Shown here: positions 23,561 to 30,662 of the stretch, one piece after another
Layout: each line of letters begins with the position of its first letter
How positions within the stretch are numbered: position 1 is the first letter of the stretch
The notes under the pieces: generated by a model
The model's input: only the letters and a program-made list of their open reading frames with translations
Told to the model about the DNA's origin: nothing
Database searches by the model: none
Made by a program: the position numbers and the translations under genes
From: CAZBWP01 sp964630265
GTDB lineage: Bacteria > Pseudomonadota > Alphaproteobacteria > Rhodospirillales > Defluviicoccaceae
Reading direction: 5' to 3'
Assembly (NCBI GenBank): GCA_964630265.1
Contig: CAZVRW010000010.1
Location: 7,899 to 71,898, forward strand
DNA: 64,000 nt

Positions 23561-25360
23561 TCACTCGGCGTACCAGTGTTCGACCCAGAGGGTCGAGGGG
23601 TCCATGTGGCCGGTGGGCACCAAGCCCTTGAGCCAAGTCGGGTGGATGTGCGGGTTGGCGCGGAAATAAAGGGGCAGCACGGGCAGTTCCTCGGCGTAGA
23701 TGTGCTGCAGCCGCCGCCACATCTCCCGCCGCTTGACCTCGTCCAGCTCCACCTCGATGGCGTCGATCAGCGCATCCACCTCGGCGTTCTGGAAGCCGGT
23801 GGTGTTCTGGCCCGACCAGTTGTTGTCGGCGGCGGGGATGCTCTCCGAGTGCAGCGTCGTCCGCGGCACCGACTCCGGCGCGCTGATCCAGGCATACATG
23901 GCCATCGCCGGAAACCGCCGCCGCGTCACCGTCTCGCCGAAGAAGACGCGGGCGGGCTGGTTGCGGATGCGCACGTCGATGCCCTGCGCCCGCCATTGGC
24001 TCTGCAACACCTGCTGCACCAGTTCGCGCGAGCGGTTGCCGGCGGTGGTCATGATCTCGAGTGCGAGCGGCTGGCCGGCGGCATCGACGCGGACGCCGCG
24101 CCGCAGCGTCCCCCAGCCGGCGTCGGCGAGCAGCGCGGCGGCGCGCTCCGGATCGTGGTCGTAGACCGCTACGTCGTCGGCGTGCATGCGGTCGAGCGGG
24201 TTGACGTTGCTGTGCGCCACCGGCTGGCGGCCGTCGAACAGCTGCCGGCTGATCGCCTCCCGGTCGATGGCATGGAGCAACGCCCGGCGCACCCGCCGGT
24301 CCGCTAGGATGGGATTGTCCAGGTTGAGGTCGACGTGCTCATACACCAGCCCGGGCTTGTACACGACGGTGAAGCGGTCGCCGTGCCGCTTCTCGAAGGC
24401 GAGCGCCTGGTCCAGCGTCACTCCCAGTTCGCCGGCGATCATGTCGACGGCGCCGGAGAGCAGGTTGGCTTCCAAGGCGGCGGTGTTCTCGATGACGCGG
24501 ACGACGATGCGCGCGAAGTGCGGCGCCTCGCCCCACCACTCGGGATTGCGCGCGAGGCCGATGTGCGAGCCGGCGACCACCTCGTCGATGACGTAGGGGC
24601 CCATGTAGAGCCCCGGATTGGTAGGGTCGGTCTCGTAGAGGGTGCGGCTGCGGTAGGTCTCCGCCGGCTCGAACACCGGCGCCTCCAGGTGTGCTGGCAG
24701 CAACTCGAAGCTGTTGACGGCGTTATAGTCGAAATGCAGTCGGTCGACATGCAGCGTGAAGGTGTGGTCGTCGACGACGGAAACGCGATAGACGCGGCGG
24801 TAGAATTCCTTCGGGATCACCGCGCTCATTGGGTGGCGGCCGACCTCCCAGGTGAACAGCACGTCGCGGGTGGTCACCGGCGTGCCGTCACCCCAGCGCG
24901 CCTCCGGCCGGAGCGAGAAGGTGACGGCCACGCCGGCTGCGCCGTCGGGCGTGGTCTCGCGCACCGCGCCGCCGTTCTCCAGCGTCGGCAATTGGCTGCA
25001 CAGCATGCAGACCAGCCGCCAGTCAGCGTCGTAGGCGGTCAGCGGCCGCCGCGCCAAGCCGAGCACGTAGGTCTTGGCAAGCATGGACTCGATCGTCGGA
25101 TGCAGGGAGAACGGAAACTGGGTGACGCCGATCACCAGGCGATCGCGGTCGGCCCGCGCCGCGGTGGGCACGGCCACAACCGAGACGACGAGGGCGGCCA
25201 GCAGCACCCCGGTGACCACGCGCCACGTGCGCGCGACCGCCGCCCGGCCTGCCCGACGGGCGCCCGGCCCCCGCGCGACCGGCCCCCGCGCGACCAGCCC
25301 CCGCGCGCCCGGCCCCCGCGCGCCCGGCACGACGCGGCGAAAGTCAGAAGGGTCTGTCAT
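23561..25360 (-). CDS. Extracellular solute-binding protein, family 5 (peptide type)
   Basis: A DppA/OppA-like binding protein, 599 aa from the ATG at 25360. The fold is clear from DRLVIGVTQFPFSLHPTIESML, WGDGTPVTTRDVLFTWE, YMGPYVIDEVVAGSHIGLARNPEWW and RRVRRALLHAIDREAISRQLF. The N-terminus is odd: a five-residue repeat (GPGAR/GLVAR/GPVAR) from four 15-bp units at 25266-25325 lies before the hydrophobic signal segment WRVVTGVLLAALVVSVVAV. Either this extension is translated ahead of the signal or initiation is at a GTG nearer to it. The start overlaps the preceding EF-hand gene by 17 bases. Confidence 0.88.
   Translation of the reverse strand: MTDPSDFRRVVPGARGPGARGLVARGPVARGPGARRAGRAAVARTWRVVTGVLLAALVVSVVAVPTAARADRDRLVIGVTQFPFSLHPTIESMLAKTYVLGLARRPLTAYDADWRLVCMLCSQLPTLENGGAVRETTPDGAAGVAVTFSLRPEARWGDGTPVTTRDVLFTWEVGRHPMSAVIPKEFYRRVYRVSVVDDHTFTLHVDRLHFDYNAVNSFELLPAHLEAPVFEPAETYRSRTLYETDPTNPGLYMGPYVIDEVVAGSHIGLARNPEWWGEAPHFARIVVRVIENTAALEANLLSGAVDMIAGELGVTLDQALAFEKRHGDRFTVVYKPGLVYEHVDLNLDNPILADRRVRRALLHAIDREAISRQLFDGRQPVAHSNVNPLDRMHADDVAVYDHDPERAAALLADAGWGTLRRGVRVDAAGQPLALEIMTTAGNRSRELVQQVLQSQWRAQGIDVRIRNQPARVFFGETVTRRRFPAMAMYAWISAPESVPRTTLHSESIPAADNNWSGQNTTGFQNAEVDALIDAIEVELDEVKRREMWRRLQHIYAEELPVLPLYFRANPHIHPTWLKGLVPTGHMDPSTLWVEHWYAE
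25266..25325. repeat. 15-bp GC-rich tandem repeat, four units
   Basis: Four near-perfect head-to-tail copies of a 15-bp unit (GGCCCCCGCGCG plus ACC or CCC). They encode the Gly-Ala-Arg-rich stretch at the N-terminus of the binding protein when read on the minus strand. The length is a multiple of three, so changes in copy number would not shift the frame. Confidence 0.85.
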
Positions 25361-26273
25361 AGGCGCTCTGCAGCCCATCGCACGCCCCGCTGCGCCCGCC
25401 CCGTCTCTCGGATTCAAGCTGGTCCTGCACCCGCGCGGCGTAGAGCCGCAGATTGCGAAGACTGGTGAAGTGCTCACCGACGAAATTCGATCGCGGGAGA
25501 TTGATGAACAGGTCGTTTCGCTGCATCAGCAGCCGGCAGAGATGGTCGCGCAGGTCTTTGTCGGCATGCATGCCCAGGAAAACGATGCGAACGCTCGGAT
25601 CAGTCAGGGCCGACCGCAACTGGTCCGCGTCGTCGACCGTTCTGACGCGATAGCCCTCCCGGACGAAGTGCGACGCATAAATGCCGCGCGCGGTGTCGTC
25701 GGCAATGGCGATGACAATCGGCGGCAGCAACGAGCGGTTCGTCTTGTTGGCTTGTGCGCCCGTCGGCCGTGAACGGTCCCGCCGCTTGCGGACCAGCCCC
25801 GACGTCTCCGGCTTGCTCCCCTGGGCGAGGCTGGCCGCGTGGACTTCGTCGGGCGTGACGAGCCTGTCGCGGTTGGCATCGAACGCCCAGAACGTGTTTT
25901 GGCTGCCGGCGAAAAACTCGTCGACAATGATCCAGCCATCCCGGTTCCCATCCATCTGTGGAAACGTGGCGACGGAATCGTGGCCGAGGTGACGTTCCTG
26001 GACGGCGAACTCCGAGAAGCTCAGCTTCTGGTCGCGGTCGACGTCCAGCAAGGCAAATCGCCGGTTGAGGCTGGCGACGAACTCGAACAGCGTGACCATG
26101 CCGTCCCGATTGATGTCGTGCTGCAGAATCAATTGTGGGTGCAGCGCCTCAGGGCTCTTCGGCGGCGCCTCGTCGGCCTGGAGCGACGCGCCGCCGACGC
26201 ACAGCAACGCCACCAGGAGGGCGACAAGACGGGCAGGGCCGCAGCGATGCATCTCGCGTCCGGTTCGACTCAT
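25344..26273 (-). CDS. Secreted EF-hand protein with C-terminal receiver-like domain
   Basis: A 309-aa protein. A signal peptide (CGPARLVALLVALLCVGGASLQA) leads to two EF-hand pairs. The loops are DINRDGMVTLFEF, DVDRDQKLSFSEF, DGNRDGWIIVDEF and DANRDRLVTPDEV; the second and fourth lack the central Gly. After a basic linker, residues ~200-290 resemble a response-regulator fold: IVIAIADDTARGIYASHFVREGYRVRTVDDA. At the phospho-Asp position there is IVFLGMHAD, so no acceptor Asp is visible. A receiver-like domain on an exported calcium-binding protein would be unusual. ATG at 26273 chosen; ATG at 26252 is equally plausible. It precedes the binding-protein gene and overlaps it by 17 bases. Confidence 0.65.
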   Translation of the reverse strand: MSRTGREMHRCGPARLVALLVALLCVGGASLQADEAPPKSPEALHPQLILQHDINRDGMVTLFEFVASLNRRFALLDVDRDQKLSFSEFAVQERHLGHDSVATFPQMDGNRDGWIIVDEFFAGSQNTFWAFDANRDRLVTPDEVHAASLAQGSKPETSGLVRKRRDRSRPTGAQANKTNRSLLPPIVIAIADDTARGIYASHFVREGYRVRTVDDADQLRSALTDPSVRIVFLGMHADKDLRDHLCRLLMQRNDLFINLPRSNFVGEHFTSLRNLRLYAARVQDQLESERRGGRSGACDGLQSAYDRPF

Positions 26274-26393
26274 GGACGCGGTTGTATCATTTCGGGTTGC
26301 CCATCGCCAGCGCCGTGCAGCCGCAGGAAAAACGCGACCGGCCTTGCCGGCCGGTCGCACGTCGTTGTTCGGTCGTTGGGAGCGTGGCCTCGA

Positions 26394-26900
26394 TCAGCGC
26401 GCCGGAGCCGGCCCGCGACCACCGCCCATCGGGCCGCCATCGCCCCGCTTCGGCCCCCGGTCGCCACGCTTACTGCCACGTTGCGGCAGTTCGTCCTGCG
26501 TCACGACGCCATCGCCATCGCGATCCATGAGCGTGAACATGGCATCCGAGCGGCGATCAAGCTCTTCGGCGATCAGAACGCCATCATCGTCGATGTCGAG
26601 TTGCTCGAACATCGACGTCAGCCGGTCCACGCGGCGGGCCTCGGCGTAGGCCATGAACTCCTGCATGGTGACCCCGCCGTCGCCGTCGGCATCGGCCGTG
26701 GCGAAACGCGCCGTCCGCGCCTCCTCGAACTCCTGGCGGCCGATCTTGTTGTCACCGTCGGTATCGTAGCGCTCGAACATCCGCGCGCCGCGGTCACCGC
26801 CGCCCTGCGCGCTCCCCCAGCCGGCGGCGGCGGGCGCGACAATCAGGCCGAAGCCGAGAACGGCAAGCGCGGCGGTGCTCAAAAGTCGATTGCGAAACAT
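26394..26900 (-). CDS. Secreted EF-hand calcium-binding protein
   Basis: A 168-aa exported protein. A signal peptide (MFRNRLLSTAALAVLGFGLIVAPAAA) is followed by four EF-hand loops: DTDGDNKIGRQEF, DADGDGGVTMQEF, DIDDDGVLIAEEL and DRDGDGVVTQDEL. The tail is Gly/Arg-rich (KRGDRGPKRGDGG). The ATG at 26900 has GGAGAGA upstream and is chosen over an in-frame codon at 27218 that would overlap the divergent regulator. It is divergently transcribed from the two-component system at 27096, so it may be a target of that system. It resembles periplasmic calcium sensors such as EfhP in general design only. Confidence 0.85.
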   Translation of the reverse strand: MFRNRLLSTAALAVLGFGLIVAPAAAGWGSAQGGGDRGARMFERYDTDGDNKIGRQEFEEARTARFATADADGDGGVTMQEFMAYAEARRVDRLTSMFEQLDIDDDGVLIAEELDRRSDAMFTLMDRDGDGVVTQDELPQRGSKRGDRGPKRGDGGPMGGGRGPAPAR

Positions 26901-27095
26901 GGGATCTCTCCTCTTGCATCCGGGACCAGGCGGCCATCGCCCGTCCATCCATGTTTCGAGTGTGCACCCGCCGTGTAACGGCCGGATGTCGGCGATCGTG
27001 CCTTTGTGTAACGCTTTGTTGCAGGCTCCGGCTTTGTTACGCACGGTTACACGAATGGTCGAACGCCGCCGCCGAACCCGTCTAAAGTGCCAGGG

Positions 27096-27827
27096 ATGGA
27101 GAGCAAGCCCCACATCCTGGTGGTCGACGACGACCGCGAGATCCGCGACCTGCTCGGCCGCTATTTGGCGCGAGAGGGCTTCCGCGTCTCCACGGCTGCC
27201 GATGGTCGCGGCCTGCACCAGACGCTCGGCGACCGGGCGATCGACCTGGTGGTGCTCGACCTGATGCTGCCAGGCGACGACGGCCTCACCCTCTGCCGGG
27301 AGATCCGGGCAGCATCCGCCCTGCCGGTGATCATGTTAACGGCGAAGGGTGAGGACATCGATCGCATCGTCGGCCTGGAGATGGGGGCCGACGATTACCT
27401 GGCGAAGCCGTTCAATCCACGCGAGTTGCTGGCGCGGATCAAGGCGGTGCTGCGCCGCGCCGGCGAGGCCGGCGGCGGCCCGGCGGCCGCGCACGGTGCG
27501 CCCGACAGCCCTGCCGTGACATTCGACGGTTGGCACCTCGATCTGGAAAAGCGCGAGCTGACCAATCCCGGCGGCGTCCTGGTGGCGCTCAGCACCGGGG
27601 AGTTCGGCCTGCTCGCCGCGTTCACCCAGCGACCGGGACGCGTGCTGTCGCGCGACCAGCTTCTCGACCTGGTGCGCGGCCGCGATTTCCAGCCCTTCGA
27701 TCGCAGCATCGACGTCCAGGTCAGCCGGCTGCGTCGCAAGATCGAGGATGATCCCCGCGAGCCGCGCCGCATCAAGACGGTGCGCGGCGGCGGCTACATG
27801 TTCACCCCGACCGTGGAGCGCGGCTGA
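27096..27827 (+). CDS. OmpR-family response regulator
   Basis: A 243-aa two-domain regulator. The receiver domain shows ILVVDDDREIRDLL (acidic pocket), phospho-acceptor Asp at residue 55 (LVVLDLMLPGDDG), MLTAKGE and GADDYLAKPFNPRELLARI. The winged-helix DNA-binding domain covers about 135-240 and ends KTVRGGGYMFTPTV. The ATG at 27096 is used; a GTG at 27087 would add three residues. Its stop overlaps the kinase start (TGATG), so the pair is coupled. It is closest in organisation to OmpR/EnvZ-type pairs; the signal is unknown. Confidence 0.93.
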   Translation: MESKPHILVVDDDREIRDLLGRYLAREGFRVSTAADGRGLHQTLGDRAIDLVVLDLMLPGDDGLTLCREIRAASALPVIMLTAKGEDIDRIVGLEMGADDYLAKPFNPRELLARIKAVLRRAGEAGGGPAAAHGAPDSPAVTFDGWHLDLEKRELTNPGGVLVALSTGEFGLLAAFTQRPGRVLSRDQLLDLVRGRDFQPFDRSIDVQVSRLRRKIEDDPREPRRIKTVRGGGYMFTPTVERG

Positions 27828-29245
27828 TGCGACGCCCTCGCCTCTTGCCCGAGACGCTGGTCGGGCGCACCGTCTTGGTGGTGCTGATCGCGCTCGTCGT
27901 CACCAATCTGATCGGCCTCGCCGTCTACACGAGCGAGCGCGCGAACCTCCTGATCAGCGCTCGCGGCCGGCTGCTGGCCGAGCAGATCACCCGCGTCACC
28001 GAGCAGCTGGAGCAGAGCCCGGCGGCCGAGCGCCGGCGCATCGTCCGCGCCCAGGGACGACAAGGGGCGCGCCTGGTCTGGTCGGAGCGGCCGTGGGTGG
28101 AGAGCGAGGACGGCGACTGGCGGACGCGGCTGATTGGCGGCACGCTGCGCGATGAACTGGGGCTCGACGACGACGGCCGGCTCCGCCTCGCGATCCGCCG
28201 CCTCGGAGAGATCGATCCGCGGCTGCGCGAGGCGGCATTGCCGGAGCGCCGTGATCGCCGGCACCGGCCGTCGGCGGACCAGCAACCGCCGCAACTCACC
28301 ACCGACTCGCGGATCCTCCTGGGCTCCCTGATGCTCACCGACGGCACATGGCTGAACTTCGGCGCGCCGTTTCTTGCGCAGCGCCCGGTCTGGGAAACCC
28401 GCCCGGTTTTGGTGAGCGGCGCCGTCACCCTTGTCGCCCTCGCCGTCACCATCTGGGCCGTACGCCGCGCCGCCCGGCCGCTGACGACACTCGCCGGCGC
28501 CGCCGAGCGCCTCGGCCTCGACGTCGACGCGCCGGCGTTGGCCGAGGCCGGGCCGCGCGAGGTGCGCACCGCGTCGCGGGCGTTCAACACCATGCAGCGA
28601 CGCCTGCAGCGCTTCGTTCGGGATCGGACGCAAATGCTTGCCGCCATCTCGCACGATCTGCGCACGCCGATCACCCGCATGCGCCTGCGCGCCGAGTTCG
28701 TCGAGGATCCGGGCCAGCGCGAGAAGATGCTGGCCGACCTCGCCGAGATGGAGGCGATGGTGGCGGCGACGCTGGCGTTCGCGCGCGACGATCCGGCGCG
28801 CGAGCGCGCGCAGGCGCTCGACCTCGCGGCACTGCTCGCCGCCATCTCGGCCGATGCGGCCGACATGGGCGCCGCCGCCGATTACGCCGGGCCGCAGCGG
28901 ATTCCGATCGTCGGGCGGGCCGCGGCCCTGAAGCGCGCCTTCGCCAATCTGGTGGACAACGCCATCAAATACGGCGGCGCCGCCAGGGTGACAGCGGCCA
29001 TCGGCGCGGACGCGGTGGTCGTGACCATCGACGACGACGGCCCCGGCCTGAGCGACACCGATCGCGAGCGGGTGTTCGAGCCGTTCGTTCGCGGCGAGGC
29101 GTCACGCTCGCGGGAGACCGGGGGGGTCGGCCTCGGACTGGCCGTGGTCCGCGCCGCCGTCCGTGCCCATGGCGGCGAGGTGACCCTCGGCAATCGGCCG
29201 GAGGGAGGCCTGCGCGCCACCGTCGTCCTGCCGACCGCCGGCTGA
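27827..29245 (+). CDS. Membrane sensor histidine kinase, EnvZ-like
   Basis: A 472-aa kinase. An N-terminal transmembrane helix (LVGRTVLVVLIALVVTNLIG) precedes a ~150-residue periplasmic sensor region. A second helix (AVTLVALAVTIWAV) is followed by a HAMP segment, a HisKA dimerisation helix with phospho-His at residue 276 (ISHDLRTPITRMRL), and an ATPase domain with N-box NLVDNAIKYGG, G1 DDDGPGL and G2 GVGLGLAVV. It partners the regulator directly upstream. The sensor region has no motif I recognise. The divergent EF-hand gene raises the possibility of calcium or envelope signals. Confidence 0.93.
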   Translation: MRRPRLLPETLVGRTVLVVLIALVVTNLIGLAVYTSERANLLISARGRLLAEQITRVTEQLEQSPAAERRRIVRAQGRQGARLVWSERPWVESEDGDWRTRLIGGTLRDELGLDDDGRLRLAIRRLGEIDPRLREAALPERRDRRHRPSADQQPPQLTTDSRILLGSLMLTDGTWLNFGAPFLAQRPVWETRPVLVSGAVTLVALAVTIWAVRRAARPLTTLAGAAERLGLDVDAPALAEAGPREVRTASRAFNTMQRRLQRFVRDRTQMLAAISHDLRTPITRMRLRAEFVEDPGQREKMLADLAEMEAMVAATLAFARDDPARERAQALDLAALLAAISADAADMGAAADYAGPQRIPIVGRAAALKRAFANLVDNAIKYGGAARVTAAIGADAVVVTIDDDGPGLSDTDRERVFEPFVRGEASRSRETGGVGLGLAVVRAAVRAHGGEVTLGNRPEGGLRATVVLPTAG

Positions 29246-29266
29246 CGCGGTTCGCTCGGGCGGAGC

Positions 29267-30160
29267 TCAGCCGCCGAACGCCGCCAGCCACGCCAGCGCG
29301 AACAGCCCGAGCGCGCCGGCGCCGAACGCCGCCTGAGCGCGAAAGCCCCGCGGCAGCCGGTGCTCGACGACACTGAAGGCGACACCGGCGAGGCCGCCGG
29401 CGGCGAAACCAGCGAGATGGGCGCCGATGTCCGTCCGTTCGCCGCCGACCCCGAGCCAGGCGAGCAACATCAGCCCGGCGCCCAGCGGCGTCCAGCGGCG
29501 CAGGCCACGGCGCCAGCGATCGCGCTGCTGCCGAAGCATCAGCCCGGCGAGCATGCCGAGCGCGGCGAATACCGCGGTGGAAGCGCCCACTGCCGTGTGC
29601 TGGGGCGATTGCAGCCAGGCGTTGAGGGCATTGCCCGCCGCGCCGGCGAGGAGGACGGCGAACCAGGTGAGCCCGGCGCCCAACGCCCGCGCCAGGAGAA
29701 TGCCGAAGAGCGCGCCGAAGGTGATGTTGCCCATCAGGTGCGCGGCGTCGCCGTGCAGCCCGAGGGCGGTAAGGGTCCGCCACCACTCGCCGCCGAGGAT
29801 CATCCCGGCTTGGGCGGCGCCAGCCTGAAACCAGTCATGGCCGAAGGCTCCGCGCAGCGCCCAGATATGGACGAACAAAAGCGTCGCCGCGAACAGCACC
29901 GCAGCCTCGACGCCGCCGGCAGGGATCTGCTCGAGGCTCCGGTCGCGCGTCGTCGTGCGGTTCTCCCAGGCGTAGAGATCGAGTTGCTGGCGGGCCCGCA
30001 ACGCATCGTCGGCCGCCACCGCGAGGGTGAGCGCGCCGGCCTCCCGCCGCAGCCGACAGGGGATGCCCATGGCCACCAGCACCAGCGCGTGATCCTCCGC
30101 CTCGACGCGGGACCAGCCGCGCCAGACTTCGACCAGGGGCTCGATCCCGTTGCCTTCCAA
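29267..30160 (-). CDS. Rhomboid-family intramembrane serine protease
   Basis: A 297-aa multi-pass membrane protein. The first ~70 residues are a soluble region. The membrane core has WWRTLTALGLHGDAAHLMGNI (HxxxN-type motif in helix 2), the active-site Ser in AVGASTAVFAALG (GxSx), and a later His in DIGAHLAGFAAGGLAG. These form the Ser-His dyad of rhomboids, with at least six helices visible. The start is a TTG with GGAG seven bases upstream. It is divergent from arfB. The N-terminal soluble part resembles small signal-transduction domains found in front of some bacterial rhomboids. The substrate is unknown. Confidence 0.87.
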   Translation of the reverse strand: MEGNGIEPLVEVWRGWSRVEAEDHALVLVAMGIPCRLRREAGALTLAVAADDALRARQQLDLYAWENRTTTRDRSLEQIPAGGVEAAVLFAATLLFVHIWALRGAFGHDWFQAGAAQAGMILGGEWWRTLTALGLHGDAAHLMGNITFGALFGILLARALGAGLTWFAVLLAGAAGNALNAWLQSPQHTAVGASTAVFAALGMLAGLMLRQQRDRWRRGLRRWTPLGAGLMLLAWLGVGGERTDIGAHLAGFAAGGLAGVAFSVVEHRLPRGFRAQAAFGAGALGLFALAWLAAFGG

Positions 30161-30230
30161 ACCGCCACTCCGTGAGGTCCGAACACCGAGCGATGACGTG
30201 GTGCGCGGAACCGGGTACGGTCAAGGCGTC

Positions 30231-30656
30231 ATGATCCGCATCACCGACCGCATCGCCATCGACGAAAGCGCCATCGAGGAGACGTTCCTGCGCGCCTCGG
30301 GCCCCGGTGGCCAGAACGTCAACAAGGTGGCGACGGCGGTGCAACTGCGCTTCGATACGCGCATCGTGCCGACCCTGCCCGACGCGGTGCGTGAACGACT
30401 GGCACGGATCGCCGGCCGACGCTTGACCGACGACGGCGTGCTGATCATCACGGCGCGGCGCCACCGCACGCAGGAGCAGAACCGCCGCGACGCGCTTGCC
30501 CGGCTGATCGAACTGATCCGCCGGGCAGCCAGTCCGCCGGCGGCGCGGACGCCGACCCGGCCGACGGCGGCCTCGCGGCGGGCACGGCTCGACAGCAAGC
30601 GGCGGCGGGCGACGGTCAAGCGGCTGCGTACGGGCAAGCCGACGAACGACGGCTGA
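30231..30656 (+). CDS. arfB: Alternative ribosome-rescue factor ArfB (peptidyl-tRNA hydrolase)
   Basis: A 141-aa release-factor-like protein that frees ribosomes stalled on non-stop mRNAs by hydrolysing peptidyl-tRNA. The catalytic GGQ is in FLRASGPGGQNVNKVATAVQL. The C-terminal tail is strongly basic (ASRRARLDSKRRRATVKRLR), as needed to enter the empty mRNA channel. The ATG at 30231 starts exactly at the family N-terminus MIRITDRIAID; an upstream in-frame codon at 30150 is not supported. It is convergent with the ligase gene. Confidence 0.93.
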   Translation: MIRITDRIAIDESAIEETFLRASGPGGQNVNKVATAVQLRFDTRIVPTLPDAVRERLARIAGRRLTDDGVLIITARRHRTQEQNRRDALARLIELIRRAASPPAARTPTRPTAASRRARLDSKRRRATVKRLRTGKPTNDG

Positions 30657-30662
30657 CCCGGC

